Positions 1 to 10,099 of a stretch of 64,000 bases of DNA are shown piece by piece (within the stretch, counting starts at the first letter, position 1; each line of letters starts with the position of its first letter). Position numbers and translations under genes: made by a program. The stretch comes from Bog-473 sp963741995 (lineage in GTDB: Bacteria; Actinomycetota; Acidimicrobiia; Acidimicrobiales; RAAP-2). Where the stretch lies: NCBI GenBank assembly GCA_963741995.1, contig CAVUKI010000006.1, positions 259,115 to 323,114 on the forward strand, in the 5' to 3' direction. The notes under the pieces were generated by a model. It saw nothing but the letters and a program-made list of their open reading frames with translations. It did not search any database and was not told the origin of the DNA.

Positions 1-1460
1 TGTGTTCTGCCCGTACATGTGGGACGGCCGGCCCTTCGGCAACGACGCCCGCGCCCACGTGCCCATGTTCCACGATCCGGCCAACGGCAACCGGCGCACC
101 ATCGACGTCGGACTGGAAGGCAACGGCTTCGCCCAGCACCAGAAGATGGAGCTCGAGGAGGCGCGCGGCGAGGATCTCCGGCTGCTCTACGTGGCACTGA
201 CCCGGGCGCGCCACCAGGCAGTCCTGTGGTGGGCCGGGATCACAGGACAGCCAGCACTCACCGCTGGCCCGGCTGCTGTTCGACCGTGACGCCCAGGGTG
301 TGGTGGGCCCCTACGGCGCCAAGACCCGGTCCGACGCCGAGGTCGAATCGACCCTCGCCGGGCTGGGTCCGTGCGTCTCGGTCGAGCGGGTCGGTCTCCC
401 GTCGGCCCGGCGCTGGGAGGAGGGCGACGAGATCCCGCCGCAGCTGGAGGCGGCGATCTTCGACAGGACCCTCGACGTCGGCTGGCGCCGGGCGTCGTAC
501 TCGAGCATCACCAGCGGCTTGCACGACCAGCCCGTGGTGGGGAGCGAGCCGGAGCAGCAGCTGACATCAGACGAGGACGTGCCCGCGGCGCCGTCGGGAC
601 GGCGCCAGGCGGGCCCCGCCGCGGGGGACGGGACGGTCCCCTTGCAGCTCGCAGAGATGCCCGGCGGCGCACTCGTGGGCACGGTCATTCACGGCGTGTT
701 CGAGCACATCGAGTTCGACGTGCCCGATCTGGCTTCCGAGGTGACGGAAGCGCTGGACCACGAAGTGGCCTGGCGCAACGTGGACCTGGGCAGCACGGAC
801 CAGGTCGTCTCGGGGCTGTGCGCCGCCATCGAGAGCCCCCTCGGGCCGATGGTGGACGGTGTCCGGCTCCGCGACCTCGCCCGTCGCAACCGGCTCGACG
901 AGCTGAGCTTCGAGATTCCGCTGGTCGGTGGCGACGCGCCCACGGCGAGCGTGCACGTCGGGGCCGTGGCGGACCTCCTGGACGAGCACCTCCCCGAGGA
1001 CGATCCCGTGGCACGCTACGCCCCGCACCTGCGCGACCCCGCCCTCGACGTGGCCCTCCGGGGGTATCTGACAGGGAGCCTCGACCTCGTGTTCCGCCTG
1101 CCGGGCGACCGCTTCGTCCTGGCCGACTACAAGACCAACAAGTTGAGCCCGCCGGGGGAGACGCTGACGTCCTGGCACTACCGGCCCGCCGCGTTGCAGG
1201 CCGAGATGCTCGCCGCCCACTACCCGCTGCAGGCCATTCTCTACACGGTGGCGCTGCACCGCTACCTGCGCTGGCGGCTCCCCCACTACGACCCCGATCG
1301 GCACCTCGGTGGGGTCCTCTACCTGTTCGTGCGCGGAATGAGTGCGACGGATCCGGCGAGCGCGGACGCGGTGTCGCCTCCCGGCGTCTGGTCCTGGCGG
1401 CCGCCGGCAGCCTTGGTCGAGGCCCTGAGCGAGCTCTTCGACCGGGGGGTACCGGGGTGA
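1..1460 (+). CDS. recB: RecB-like exonuclease V beta subunit, C-terminal part (frame broken)
   Basis: The gene enters from the left edge, so only the end of the helicase and the nuclease domain are present. The first 80 codons hold UvrD/RecB motif VI (LYVALTRARHQAVLWW). The later part holds the RecB-family nuclease signature GSLDLVFRL...FVLADYKTNK, in which the Asp and the D-Y-K triad bind metal. RecB is the 3'-5' helicase and nuclease subunit of RecBCD, which processes double-strand breaks. The reading frame changes near 241-252: the WWAG segment is in one frame and SQHSPLARLLFDRDAQG continues in the next, with no lost conserved residues. I read this as a single indel, probably a sequencing error. 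The stop codon overlaps the GTG start of recD, so the two genes are translationally coupled. recC is expected upstream, outside the window. Confidence 0.85.
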
Positions 1461-3363
1461 CGGAGCAGAAGACCGTCGACGCGTTCGACGCCCGGCTGGT
1501 GCGCGGCGCCGAAGGATCGCTGCGCGCCTTCAACGACGCGGGCATCCTTTCGACGTCGGATGTCCACGTCGCGCTGACGGCTGGCCCGGTTGAGTGGTAC
1601 CGACGACGAGATCGTCTCCTTGGGGGCTGCCTTCGCCGCGCGCGCCCCGCGTCTGGGCAACGTCTGCGTGGACCTGGCCACCATTCACGCCACGGCGGAC
1701 GCCGACACCGACACCCCGGCGGACATCGGCGCGCTGCCGTGGCCGGCATCACGGACCTGGATCCGACAGATGGCAGCCAGCCCGATCGTCGGGGACGAGC
1801 GCCCGCTGCACCTGGAGGGGACCACCTTGTATCTGGACCGCCTGTGGGCGGACGAGAGCCTGGTGGCGGCCGAGCTGCGTGCGCGCTCGCGACGGCGGCG
1901 CGCCTGCGGTCGATACGGTTCTGCTGCAGCGGGGCCTCGACGAGCTGTTCGACGACGATCACGACCAGCGCATGGCGGCGGCCACCGCCGTCCTGCAGAG
2001 GCTGTCCGTGATCGCGGGTGGGCCCGGCACCGGGAAGACGACCACGGTGGCCCGTGTCCTGGCGCTACTGGAGGCGCAGGCGGCAGCGGCCGGGCAACGC
2101 CCCCCGCTGGTGGCTCTCGCCGCCCCGACCGGAAAGGCGGCGGCGCGGCTGGAGGATGCCGTGCGCCAGGGTGCCGGTGCCATCGCGATCGATCAGGAGC
2201 GGCAGGACCGCCTGCAGACACTGTCGGGCAAGACCGTGCACCGCCTGCTCGGCTTCAATCCCGGCAATCGCACGCGCTTTCGTCATCATCGCCTGAACCG
2301 CCTGCCCCATGACGTCGTCGTGATCGACGAGACCTCCATGGTCTCGCTGTCACTGATGGCCCGGTTGTTGGAGGCGGTCCGCAGCGACGCGCGGCTGCTC
2401 CTGGTGGGCGACCCCGAGCAGCTGGCGTCGGTCGAGGCCGGCGCCGTCCTGGGTGACATCGTCGGGCCCGCGGCACTCGGCCCCGCCATGCTGCCGGCGG
2501 CCCGGAAGGAGTTGGCCGACGTCACTGGGCTGTCGGTTCCCGCCGCCGAGGGCACGCAGGCCGCCGCGTTCGGGAAGGGGATCGTGGTCCTGCGCAACGT
2601 GCACCGCCACGGCGAAGCGATCGCCGCACTGGCCCGGGCCATCCGGCAGGACGACGCCGACGAGGCGATGGCCATCCTCCGGGCCGGCGATTCGAACGTG
2701 CAATGGATCGCCACCGATGCGGCCGCCTCGACTCCGTCCGAAGAGGTGCTGGGCGACGTGCGTCGGCTGGCGGTCGACACCGGGCGCGCCGTTATCGGGT
2801 CGGCCCGCGCCGGTGACGCGCGCGCAGCGATCGACGCACTGGGCAGCTTCCGTTTCCTGTGCGGTCACCGGCGCGGGCCGGAAGGCGTGGCGACGTGGAT
2901 GGACCACATCGAGAACTGGCTCCGTTCCGATGTGGAGGGCTTCACCACCGGCGCGACCTGGTACGTGGGTCGCCCACTCATCGTGACGCAGAACGACTAC
3001 GGCCTCGACCTCTACAACGGGGACACGGGGGTGGTGATCGAATCGAAAGGTCGACGGTTGGTGGCGGCCTTCGAGCGCCGCGGCGCCATCGCCGAGGTCA
3101 GTCCCACCCGGCTCGCCGCGGTGGACACCGTCTACGCCATGACCGTCCACAAGAGCCAGGGCTCCCAGTACGAGGCAGTCGCCTTCCTGGTGCCGAGCCC
3201 GGATTCTCGGGTGCTGACCCGTGAACTGCTCTACACGGCGGTCACCCGGGCCCGGGAGCGCCTCATCGTCGTCGGCCCCGAGTTGTCGATCCGCGCCGCT
3301 ATCGAGCGGCCGATCACCCGGGCCTCAGGGCTGCGACAGGCCCTGTGGGGCGAAGCTGGCTGA
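1457..3363 (+). CDS. recD: RecD-like exonuclease V alpha subunit (two frame breaks)
   Basis: 5'-3' SF1 helicase subunit of RecBCD. The GTG start at 1457 overlaps the recB stop. Seen in the sequence: an N-terminal RecD-type domain, Walker A GGPGTGKTTT, Walker B VIDETSMVS, a loop with LVGDPEQLASVEAGAVLGD, and C-terminal motif VI (YTAVTRARERLIVVG) preceded by MTVHKSQGSQ. The total span of about 635 codons fits RecD. The frame shifts twice. Near 1583 the reading passes to SGTDDEIVSLGAAFAARAPRL. Near 1885-1895 it passes to RDGGAPAVDTVLLQRGLDEL. Joining the three frames restores one continuous RecD, so indel errors are likelier than decay. The family assignment is firm; whether the gene is intact depends on resequencing. 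Confidence 0.85.
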
Positions 3364-3565
3364 CCGAGCCGGGTCCGCCGTCTCGCTCCGTCACAGGTCC
3401 ATCCCCCCGCGCCGGTTTTCTGCTGTTTAGGCTGCGCCGCTAGTGATAACCCCTGGTCTCACGCCAATTACAGCCGCCCCACAGCGTAAATTCAGGGTTC
3501 TGACCCATGATGAAGTTGAAACGACTCCGTAACAATCGCGGGGCCTGAGTGAAAACACGGGTGAA

Positions 3566-4768
3566 ATGAAGATTCTGGTTCTCGGAGGAGACGGCTATCT
3601 CGGTTGGCCCACGGCCCTGCACCTGTCGGCGCTCGGGCACGAGGTCACCGTGGTCGACAACCTGGTGCGCCGGGAGTACGACCGTGAGATGGGCGTGGAC
3701 AGCCTGGTGCCCATCGCTTCCCTGGAGGACCGCGTGACGCGCTGGGAGCAGGTGTCGGGTCACGCCATCGACGTGCGCATCGGGAACCTCACCGATGCCG
3801 CCTTCACCTACAGCGTCGTCGCCGAGGGCAAGCCCGACGCCATCGTGCACTTCGGCGAGCAGCGCTCTGCCCCCTATTCCATGATCGACCGGGAGCACGC
3901 GGTCTACACACAGGTCAACAACGTCGTCGGGAACCTGAACGTGATGTACGCCATTCAGGAGACCGATCCGGACATCCACCTGGTCAAGCTCGGGACCATG
4001 GGGGAGTACGGGTACCCCAACATCGACATCGAGGAAGGGTTCATCGAAATCACCCACAAGGGCCGCACCGACCTGATGCCCTACCCCAAGCAGCCCGGCT
4101 CCTTCTACCACCTGTCCAAGGTGCACGACAGTCACAACATCATGTTCGGCTGTCGCATCTGGGGACTGCGCGCCACCGATCTGAACCAGGGGATCGTGTA
4201 CGGCCAGTCGACGCCGGAGACGGACGTCGACCCGCTGCTGGCGACGCGTTTCGACTATGACGGCGTCTTCGGCACCGTGCTCAACCGCTTCTGCGTGCAG
4301 GCGGTCACGGGCCACCCACTGACCGTCTACGGTGCCGGCGGCCAGACCCGCGGCATGCTGAACATCCGCGACACGCTTGCCTGCGTGACGTTGGCCCTCG
4401 AGACCCCCGCCGACCGCGGCGAGTTCCGGGTGTTCAACCAATTCACCGAATCGTTCTCCGTCCGCGAGATGGCGCAGATGGTCAAAAAGGCCTGCCCGAC
4501 CCGGGTCGACATCGCGGAGGGTCTGTCCAACCCGCGGGTCGAGAACGAGGAGCACTACTTCAACGCCGCCAACACGAAGCTCCTCGACCTGGGCCTCCAG
4601 CCCCACCTGCTGACCGAGGAGGTCATCACCGACATTCTCGACCTGGTAGAGCGACACCGCAGCCGGGTGGATGTGCGGGCCATCGCGCCCACCGTCCAGT
4701 GGCGTTCGAGCGCCAGCAGGCTCACGACGTCGGGCGAGACGCCGGACGCGTCCTTCCTCGCGGTGTAA
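3566..4768 (+). CDS. sqdB: UDP-sulfoquinovose synthase (SQD1/SqdB family)
   Basis: This extended short-chain dehydrogenase of 400 aa makes UDP-6-sulfo-6-deoxyglucose from UDP-glucose and sulfite. The N-terminal NAD site is GGDGYLG (residues 7-13). The catalytic set is clear: T144 in KLGTMGEYG, with Y181 and K185 in YHLSKVHD. Further SQD1-type signatures are RREYDREMG, FGEQRSAPYSMIDRE and GLRATDLNQGIVYG. The residue numbering is almost the same as in the plant enzyme. The product feeds sulfolipid synthesis or, in some archaea, protein glycans. The expected partner glycosyltransferase (SqdX/SqdD) is not in the window. The gene stands alone after about 200 bp of intergenic DNA; no strong Shine-Dalgarno sequence precedes the ATG. 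Confidence 0.92.
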   Translation: MKILVLGGDGYLGWPTALHLSALGHEVTVVDNLVRREYDREMGVDSLVPIASLEDRVTRWEQVSGHAIDVRIGNLTDAAFTYSVVAEGKPDAIVHFGEQRSAPYSMIDREHAVYTQVNNVVGNLNVMYAIQETDPDIHLVKLGTMGEYGYPNIDIEEGFIEITHKGRTDLMPYPKQPGSFYHLSKVHDSHNIMFGCRIWGLRATDLNQGIVYGQSTPETDVDPLLATRFDYDGVFGTVLNRFCVQAVTGHPLTVYGAGGQTRGMLNIRDTLACVTLALETPADRGEFRVFNQFTESFSVREMAQMVKKACPTRVDIAEGLSNPRVENEEHYFNAANTKLLDLGLQPHLLTEEVITDILDLVERHRSRVDVRAIAPTVQWRSSASRLTTSGETPDASFLAV

Positions 4769-4794
4769 AGCCTCTCGCTCCCCTGTAGTTTCCT

Positions 4795-5898
4795 GTGGCG
4801 ATGCTGCCACGCAGGCCACGTCGCCGCGCGCGCCGTCGATCACCAGCCCGACCTCTCATCCTGCTCATTGCCGCCGCGGTCGTGCTCGCCATCCTGGTGG
4901 GTGGCCTCACCCAGGTGTCGCGGCAAGCGGAGGGGTACGACGCCAACTCTGATCGCACGCTGGCGGCGCAGGGCACCGTGGCGGCCGACCAGTCCAACGC
5001 CACTTCCGTCACCGTGCGCAAGATCGTCAACGATCTGCCCTTGCAGACCCGCCAGGGGTTGCAGGCGACGCTGGACGGCGCGGTGCAACAGACCGCCGAC
5101 GAGGCGGCCCGGGCGCAGGTCGCGGCCGGCTCGACTCCCTTGGGCCCCGTGGCGACCCAGTTCGTCGATGTTTTCGCGGACCGGGCCCAGGCCATGACGC
5201 AACTGCGTGCTGCCGTCTACGGGTTCCTCGGTATGCAGCCCATAGTGCCCGCCGGCGCGCCGGCGGACGCACCCACCCCCGGCTCCGGCGGGACCGCCCT
5301 CCTTTCCGCCAGCCAGGCCACGAACCGAATTGCCGCGGCGGGAGCGCTGCTCGCGCGCTCGGACGCCCTCTACCGCTCGGTCCGGCATGCACTGGCCTCG
5401 ACTTCCGGTCACGGGAAGCTTCCGCCGTCGGTCTGGGTGACCCACCCGCAGGTGTGGCAACTCGGCAGCGTGGCCGCCCAGGTCGATCTCGTGGCCACGT
5501 CGTCGACGCTGGCGGCGACGCACTACGTCGTGCTGCGTACCGTGCGCCTGAACCCCCCGGCGCTTCCGACGCCGCAGGGCGCCCCGACCGGCGTTTCCGT
5601 CATCAGCCCCACTTCCCAGATCGGTGTGACCGTGGTTCTGGCGAACCAAGGTTCCTCGAACGAACCGCGTGTCTCGGTGCGCTTCTCGCTGGCTGATCAG
5701 GCCTCGGGTGCGACGACAAGCCAGGTCCGTACGACGTCGCTCTCGCTGGGCGCCTCCGTGACGCTTCCCGATGTGACCATGCGGGTCAAGCCGTCCGTCT
5801 CGTACGTCCTCACGGTCCAGATCATTCCTCCCGCCGGCCAGACGCTCACCGCCGGCACCGCGACCCAGCAGGCGCTGCAGGTCGCTCCCGGGACCTGA
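4795..5898 (+). CDS. Membrane-anchored extracytoplasmic protein of unknown function
   Basis: This 367-aa protein starts at GTG 4795, 26 nt after sqdB. Residues 4-19 are strongly basic and residues 20-40 form one hydrophobic segment, which fits an uncleaved signal anchor with the rest outside the membrane. Residues about 55-150 are Ala/Gln/Thr-rich and probably helical. The last 100 residues (from about VISPTSQIGVTVVLANQG) look like a beta-sandwich of the CARDB type, judging by the alternating hydrophobic pattern; this is inference. I do not recognise the family. The short gap to sqdB suggests co-transcription, but no functional link is shown. Confidence 0.6.
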   Translation: MAMLPRRPRRRARRRSPARPLILLIAAAVVLAILVGGLTQVSRQAEGYDANSDRTLAAQGTVAADQSNATSVTVRKIVNDLPLQTRQGLQATLDGAVQQTADEAARAQVAAGSTPLGPVATQFVDVFADRAQAMTQLRAAVYGFLGMQPIVPAGAPADAPTPGSGGTALLSASQATNRIAAAGALLARSDALYRSVRHALASTSGHGKLPPSVWVTHPQVWQLGSVAAQVDLVATSSTLAATHYVVLRTVRLNPPALPTPQGAPTGVSVISPTSQIGVTVVLANQGSSNEPRVSVRFSLADQASGATTSQVRTTSLSLGASVTLPDVTMRVKPSVSYVLTVQIIPPAGQTLTAGTATQQALQVAPGT

Positions 5899-5998
5899 GC
5901 CGCGGACGGGCTGTCCCGGGCGACCCGCGTATCGACCGCACCCGCTCCTGGTCCTAGGATCGTGACGCACAGAAATCAGGAACTGGAGGGCTCTTCAC

Positions 5999-7274
5999 GT
6001 GGCCGAGAGCATCACGATCACGGACAATCGCAATGGCGAGTCCATTGAGATTCCGCTCGTTAACGGGGGTGTAGCGGCAGAGGAGTGGTCCAAGCTCCTG
6101 CCGGGGGTGTGGTTCTACGACCCCGGGTTCATGTCGACGGCGGCCTGCGAGAGTGCCGTGACGTATCTCGACGGGGATGCCGGCATCCTGCGCTACCGGG
6201 GCTATCCCATTGAGCAGCTGGCCGAGAACTCCACCTACTTGGAGGTGGCTTATCTGCTCTTGAGGGGCGAGCTGCCCAACGAAGAGCAGTTCGCCGAGTG
6301 GCGGCACGACGTCACGTACCACACGTTCATCCACGAGAACGTGCGCAAGCGATTCCTCGAGGGATTCCACTACGACGCCCATCCGATGGGGATGCTTGTC
6401 TCGGCCGTGGCCGCCCTCTCGACCTTCTACCTCGACGCCAAGGACATCTTCGATCCTGACGCCCGGAACAAGCAGATCATCCGCCTCATCGCCAAAATGC
6501 CGACCCTGGCGGCAGCGGCGCACCGCTTCAGCGTCGGCATGCCCTTCGTCTACCCGGACAACTCACTCGATTTCGTTCCGAACTTCCTCTCCATGCTCTG
6601 GAAGGTGGCGGAGCCGCGATTCGAGGCCGACCCCGTTCTGGCCCGCGCCCTGGACATCCTGTTCATCCTGCACGCCGACCATGAGCAGAACTGCTCGACC
6701 ACGGCCATGCGCGTCGTCGGTTCGTCGCACTCGGATCCCTACTCGGCCACCGCCGCCGCAGCCGCAGCGCTGTATGGGCCACGGCACGGCGGTGCCAACG
6801 AGGCGGTCATCCGCATGCTGACCGACATCGGGAGCATCGACAACGTGCCGGACTTCATCGCGACGGTCAAGGCGGGGACCGGTGGCCAGCGACTGCAGGG
6901 CTTCGGGCATCGCGTCTACAAGAGCTACGACCCGCGGGCCACCATCATCAAGCGCACGGCCGACGAGGTCTTCGCGGTGACGGGCAAGAGTCCCCTCCTC
7001 GACATCGCGCTCGAAGCTCGAGGAGATCGCGCTCAGCGACGAGTACTTCACGTCTCGGCGGCTCTACCCGAACGTGGACTTCTACTCGGGCCTCATCTAT
7101 CAGGCCATGGGATTCCCCCTCGAGATGTTCCCCGTTCTCTTCGCCATTCCCCGTACCGCCGGGTGGCTGGCCCACTGGCAGGAGATGCTCGACCAGGACT
7201 CCAAGATCTCCCGGCCGCGCCAGCTCTACATCGGCTCCGAAGCGCGCGACTACACCCCGATGCAGAACCGCTGA
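5999..7274 (+). CDS. gltA: Citrate synthase (one frame break)
   Basis: Condenses acetyl-CoA with oxaloacetate in the first step of the TCA cycle. The GTG start at 5999 follows a CTGGAGGG Shine-Dalgarno sequence. The protein spans about 425 codons, usual for a type I citrate synthase. Family motifs are GDAGILRYRGYPIEQLAE near the N terminus, catalytic-site ILHADHEQNCST, and GFGHRVYKSYDPRA with the second active-site His. Near 7010-7015 the frame shifts after LLDIAL. Removing one base restores KLEEIALSDEYFTSRRLYPNVDFYSG, the normal C-terminal region, up to DYTPMQNR. The break is probably a sequencing insertion. The gene ends one base before the convergent tesB. Confidence 0.93.
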
Positions 7275-7275
7275 G

Positions 7276-8133
7276 TCACGTGCGGGTCCGCGTGCGCATG
7301 CGGACCAGGCCCTCCTGGGCCAGGGACACGCAGAGCCTGCCCTGCCGGTCGAACAGGAAGCCCCTTGCCAGGCCACGTCCCTCCGCGGCGACGGGTGAGT
7401 CCGTGTCGTAGAGCAGCCATTCGTCGGCCCGGAAGGGCTGATGGAACCACATGCAGTGGTCCAGGCTGGCCCCCATGAAGTTCGGGTCGTCCCAACTGGT
7501 CTCGTGCGGGGCGAGGATGGTGTCGAAGAGGGACATGTCGGACGCGTAGGTCGCCACGCAGGCGTGCAGGAGCGGGTCGTCGGGGAGGTCGCCGTCCGCC
7601 CGGATCCAGAGGCGCTGATAGGGCTCTCCCACATCCTTGGAGTGCCACGGGAGGGCGCCGATGTGCCGCTGGTCGATGGGGTGGGGCCGGTCGAACCATT
7701 CGGTCAGCTCCTCCTTCCATGGCTGCAACCGCTCGTACAAGGGGGCCAGCGACTCGGGCTCGGGCACGTCGGGCATGGGGATCTGGTGCTCCAGTCCGGT
7801 CTCCAGATCGTGGAAGGAGGCCGACAGGTTGAAGATGGCGCGCCCGTGCTGCACGGCCACGACGCGACGGGTCGTGAAAGACCGTCCGTCACGGATCCGG
7901 TCGACCTCGTAGAGGATCGGGACGTTCGGGTCCCCGGGTCGCAGGAAATACGAGTGCAACGAATGCACCTGTCCGTGCTCCACGGTGCGCCCGGCGGCCA
8001 TGAGGGCCTGCCCCGCCACCTGACCGCCGAAGACGCGCTGGCGCTCCTCGTTGGGCTGGATACCCCGGAAGATGTTGACCTCGATGGGTTCGAGGTCAAG
8101 CAGGTCGACGAGGAACTCCAAGGACGCGCTCAT
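7276..8133 (-). CDS. tesB: Acyl-CoA thioesterase II
   Basis: This 285-aa double-hotdog thioesterase hydrolyses medium- and long-chain acyl-CoA to free acid and CoA. Family features are the N-terminal hotdog with RVFGGQVAGQALMAAGRTV and HSLHSYFLRPGDPNVPILYEVDRIRDGRSF, and the C-terminal hotdog with LPDDPLLHACVATYASDM, MGASLDHCMWFHQPF and EGRGLARGFLFDRQGRLCVSLAQEGLVR. Length and motif order match TesB. The gene converges on gltA, with only one base between the two stops, and is divergent from the GH1 gene. Confidence 0.93.
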   Translation of the reverse strand: MSASLEFLVDLLDLEPIEVNIFRGIQPNEERQRVFGGQVAGQALMAAGRTVEHGQVHSLHSYFLRPGDPNVPILYEVDRIRDGRSFTTRRVVAVQHGRAIFNLSASFHDLETGLEHQIPMPDVPEPESLAPLYERLQPWKEELTEWFDRPHPIDQRHIGALPWHSKDVGEPYQRLWIRADGDLPDDPLLHACVATYASDMSLFDTILAPHETSWDDPNFMGASLDHCMWFHQPFRADEWLLYDTDSPVAAEGRGLARGFLFDRQGRLCVSLAQEGLVRMRTRTRT

Positions 8134-8193
8134 CCGCCCATGTTCGCAGGCTGCTGCGGCCGGCGTCGCAGAGCACAGCGCCGCGACCCCAAC

Positions 8194-8199
8194 TACCCT
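8194..8199 (+). promoter_or_regulatory. TANNNT box of a probable leaderless GH1 transcript
   Basis: TACCCT ends 8 nt before the GTG start of the beta-glucosidase gene, and no Shine-Dalgarno sequence lies between. This is the -10 spacing seen for leaderless mRNAs in actinobacteria. The same arrangement recurs at several other genes in the window. Inference from position only. Confidence 0.45.
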
Positions 8200-8207
8200 G
8201 CGGCGGC

Positions 8208-9422
8208 GTGACAGCGGTCAGAGGGCAGAACGAAGACAGCGTGCTCGAGTTCCCGGCGGACTTCACCTGGGGCGTCGCTACTGCAGCCCATCAGATTGAG
8301 GGCGGCAACGTCAACAACGACTGGTGGGCCTGGGAGCACAACCCGGCGTCGGGCACGGTCGCGCCGAGTGGCGACGCGTGCGACTCCTTCCACCGCTGGC
8401 GCGAGGACCTCCAACTCGTGGCCGACATGGGCCTCGGGGCGTACCGCTTCTCCCTCGAGTGGAGCCGCATTGAGCCGGCCGAAGGGGAGTTCTCGATCGC
8501 CGCGCTGGAGCACTACCGGCGGCAGTGCGCGGCCTGCCATGGTCACGGAATCCTCCCCGTCGTGACCTTCCACCACTTCACCACCCCGCTGTGGCTCACC
8601 GCCCGCGGTGGGTGGGAGGCACCCGATGCCCCCGAACGCTTCGCCCGCTTCGTCGAACGGACGACGGCGTACCTGGGCGACCTCATCGGCTGGGCCTGCA
8701 CCATCAACGAGCCCAATGTGGTCGCCGTCATGGGTTACTTCCAAGGGGAGTATCCGCCGGGAGTCAAGGACGACTTCACGCGCTACGCGGCAGTGAACGA
8801 GGCGATGGTGCGCGCCCACCGGCTGGCGGTCGACGCCTTGCGCTCCGGCCCGGGGGACTTCCCGGTCGGCCTCACCCTCTCCATGGCTGAGATCACGGCG
8901 ACCGAGGGTGGGGAGTCACTGCGAGACGCCGCGGAGGAGATGCTCGAGAACATCTTTCTGCGGGCCACCGGCGGTGACGACTTCGTGGGGGTGCAGTGCT
9001 ACACGCGCATGCACTTCGGGCCCGAGGGTTTGGCGCCCAACGATCCCGCCGTCCCGCTCACCCAAATGGGGGACGAACGCTGGCCTCAGGCCGTCGAGCA
9101 CACAGTGCGGCGGGCGGCCGCCCTGAGCGGCCGGCCGGTCGTGGTCACCGAGAACGGGATCGCCACCGCCGACGACGCCGAGCGGATCGCCTTCGTGTCC
9201 GATGCCCTCCGGAGCGCGCACCGCTGCCTGCAGGAGGGGATCGATCTGCGGGGATATTTCGTATGGAGCCTGTTGGACAATTTCGAATGGCACCTCGGCT
9301 ACGGACCCAAATTCGGCCTGGTGGCGGTGGCCCCGGACACCTTCGAGCGACGGCCCAAGCCGAGTGCCCACTGGTTCGGCGACGTGGCCCGGAGCAACCG
9401 GTTGCTCACGGCGGGCGCGTGA
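8208..9422 (+). CDS. GH1 beta-glucosidase
   Basis: Family 1 glycoside hydrolase of 404 aa with a single (beta/alpha)8 domain, hydrolysing terminal beta-glucosides or related beta-glycosides. The N terminus has FTWGVATAAHQIEGG. The acid/base Glu is E168 in TINEPN and the nucleophile is E315 in VVVTENG. The C-terminal WSLLDNFEWHLGYGPKFGL is the usual sugar-binding motif. No signal peptide is visible, so the enzyme should be cytoplasmic. Start GTG 8208 is supported by the TACCCT box 8 nt upstream. Aglycone specificity cannot be told from the sequence. Confidence 0.92.
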   Translation: MTAVRGQNEDSVLEFPADFTWGVATAAHQIEGGNVNNDWWAWEHNPASGTVAPSGDACDSFHRWREDLQLVADMGLGAYRFSLEWSRIEPAEGEFSIAALEHYRRQCAACHGHGILPVVTFHHFTTPLWLTARGGWEAPDAPERFARFVERTTAYLGDLIGWACTINEPNVVAVMGYFQGEYPPGVKDDFTRYAAVNEAMVRAHRLAVDALRSGPGDFPVGLTLSMAEITATEGGESLRDAAEEMLENIFLRATGGDDFVGVQCYTRMHFGPEGLAPNDPAVPLTQMGDERWPQAVEHTVRRAAALSGRPVVVTENGIATADDAERIAFVSDALRSAHRCLQEGIDLRGYFVWSLLDNFEWHLGYGPKFGLVAVAPDTFERRPKPSAHWFGDVARSNRLLTAGA

Positions 9423-9512
9423 AGGCCTGACCAGGGGCGAATTGTCCGCCACGCTAGGGTTGCTCCGTGCCGATTTCGCCTGCGGCGTCCACCGAGTGAG
9501 CACGGAGCTCCC

Positions 9513-10079
9513 GTGACTGAGCACGGCGGGCACCCGCCCCTCTCCCATATCTGGTCATCGGACCAGTCGCTGTACGCCCGGGTCCGACAGATGATGGCGC
9601 ACCCGTCCAGCGTGAAGCTGATCAAGTACGCCGGGGTCTCGGTGATCTCGACGGTGGTGTCACAGGTCACCCTGTTGCTGGTCTTCGGCGTCTTCCATCT
9701 CATGTCGGAGGTGCCGGCCAACATCGTGGCCAATGTGCTCGCGACCGTTCCGTCCTACGCCCTCAACCGGCGCTGGGTCTGGGGGAAGAGCGGGAAGTCG
9801 CACTTCTGGAGGGAGGTCGTTCCGTTCTGGATCCTGTCCTTCGTCGGCTTGGCCTTCTCGAGCGTGGCGGTCTGGCTCGCCGGTGAGTTTGCCCGGTCGC
9901 ACGGCCTGCACCACGGGGCCACTGCCCTCCTGGTGAACCTGGCCAACCTCGTGAGCTTCGGGATTCTGTGGATCGTGAAGTTCATCATCTACAACAAGCT
10001 CTTCCACGTCGAGCCGGTCGAGTACGAGGAGCACCACGCCGAGAAGGTGGCGGCCTCCGAGCACTCGACCCCCGACTGA
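9513..10079 (+). CDS. GtrA-like membrane protein
   Basis: This 188-aa protein has four predicted membrane segments and a GtrA-type pattern: KLIKYAGVSVISTVVSQVTLLLVFG, then NIVANVLATVPSYALNRRWVW, then two more helices ending in GILWIVKFIIYNKLF. GtrA-family proteins are thought to help move polyprenyl-linked sugars across the membrane, often with a GT-C glycosyltransferase; a GT-C-type mannosyltransferase gene lies about 800 bp downstream. The GTG start at 9513 has only a weak GGAG upstream. A possible -10 box (TAGGGT, 9455-9460) would begin the mRNA at a 10-codon open frame starting GTG 9467; whether that frame is translated is unknown. Confidence 0.82.
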   Translation: MTEHGGHPPLSHIWSSDQSLYARVRQMMAHPSSVKLIKYAGVSVISTVVSQVTLLLVFGVFHLMSEVPANIVANVLATVPSYALNRRWVWGKSGKSHFWREVVPFWILSFVGLAFSSVAVWLAGEFARSHGLHHGATALLVNLANLVSFGILWIVKFIIYNKLFHVEPVEYEEHHAEKVAASEHSTPD

Positions 10080-10099
10080 ACGAGGGCGCTGCCGGTCCC

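Noticed and set aside
241..252. recB and recD as true pseudogenes
   Set aside because: All motifs are intact once frames are joined, and the same kind of indel appears in essential genes, so decay is not supported.
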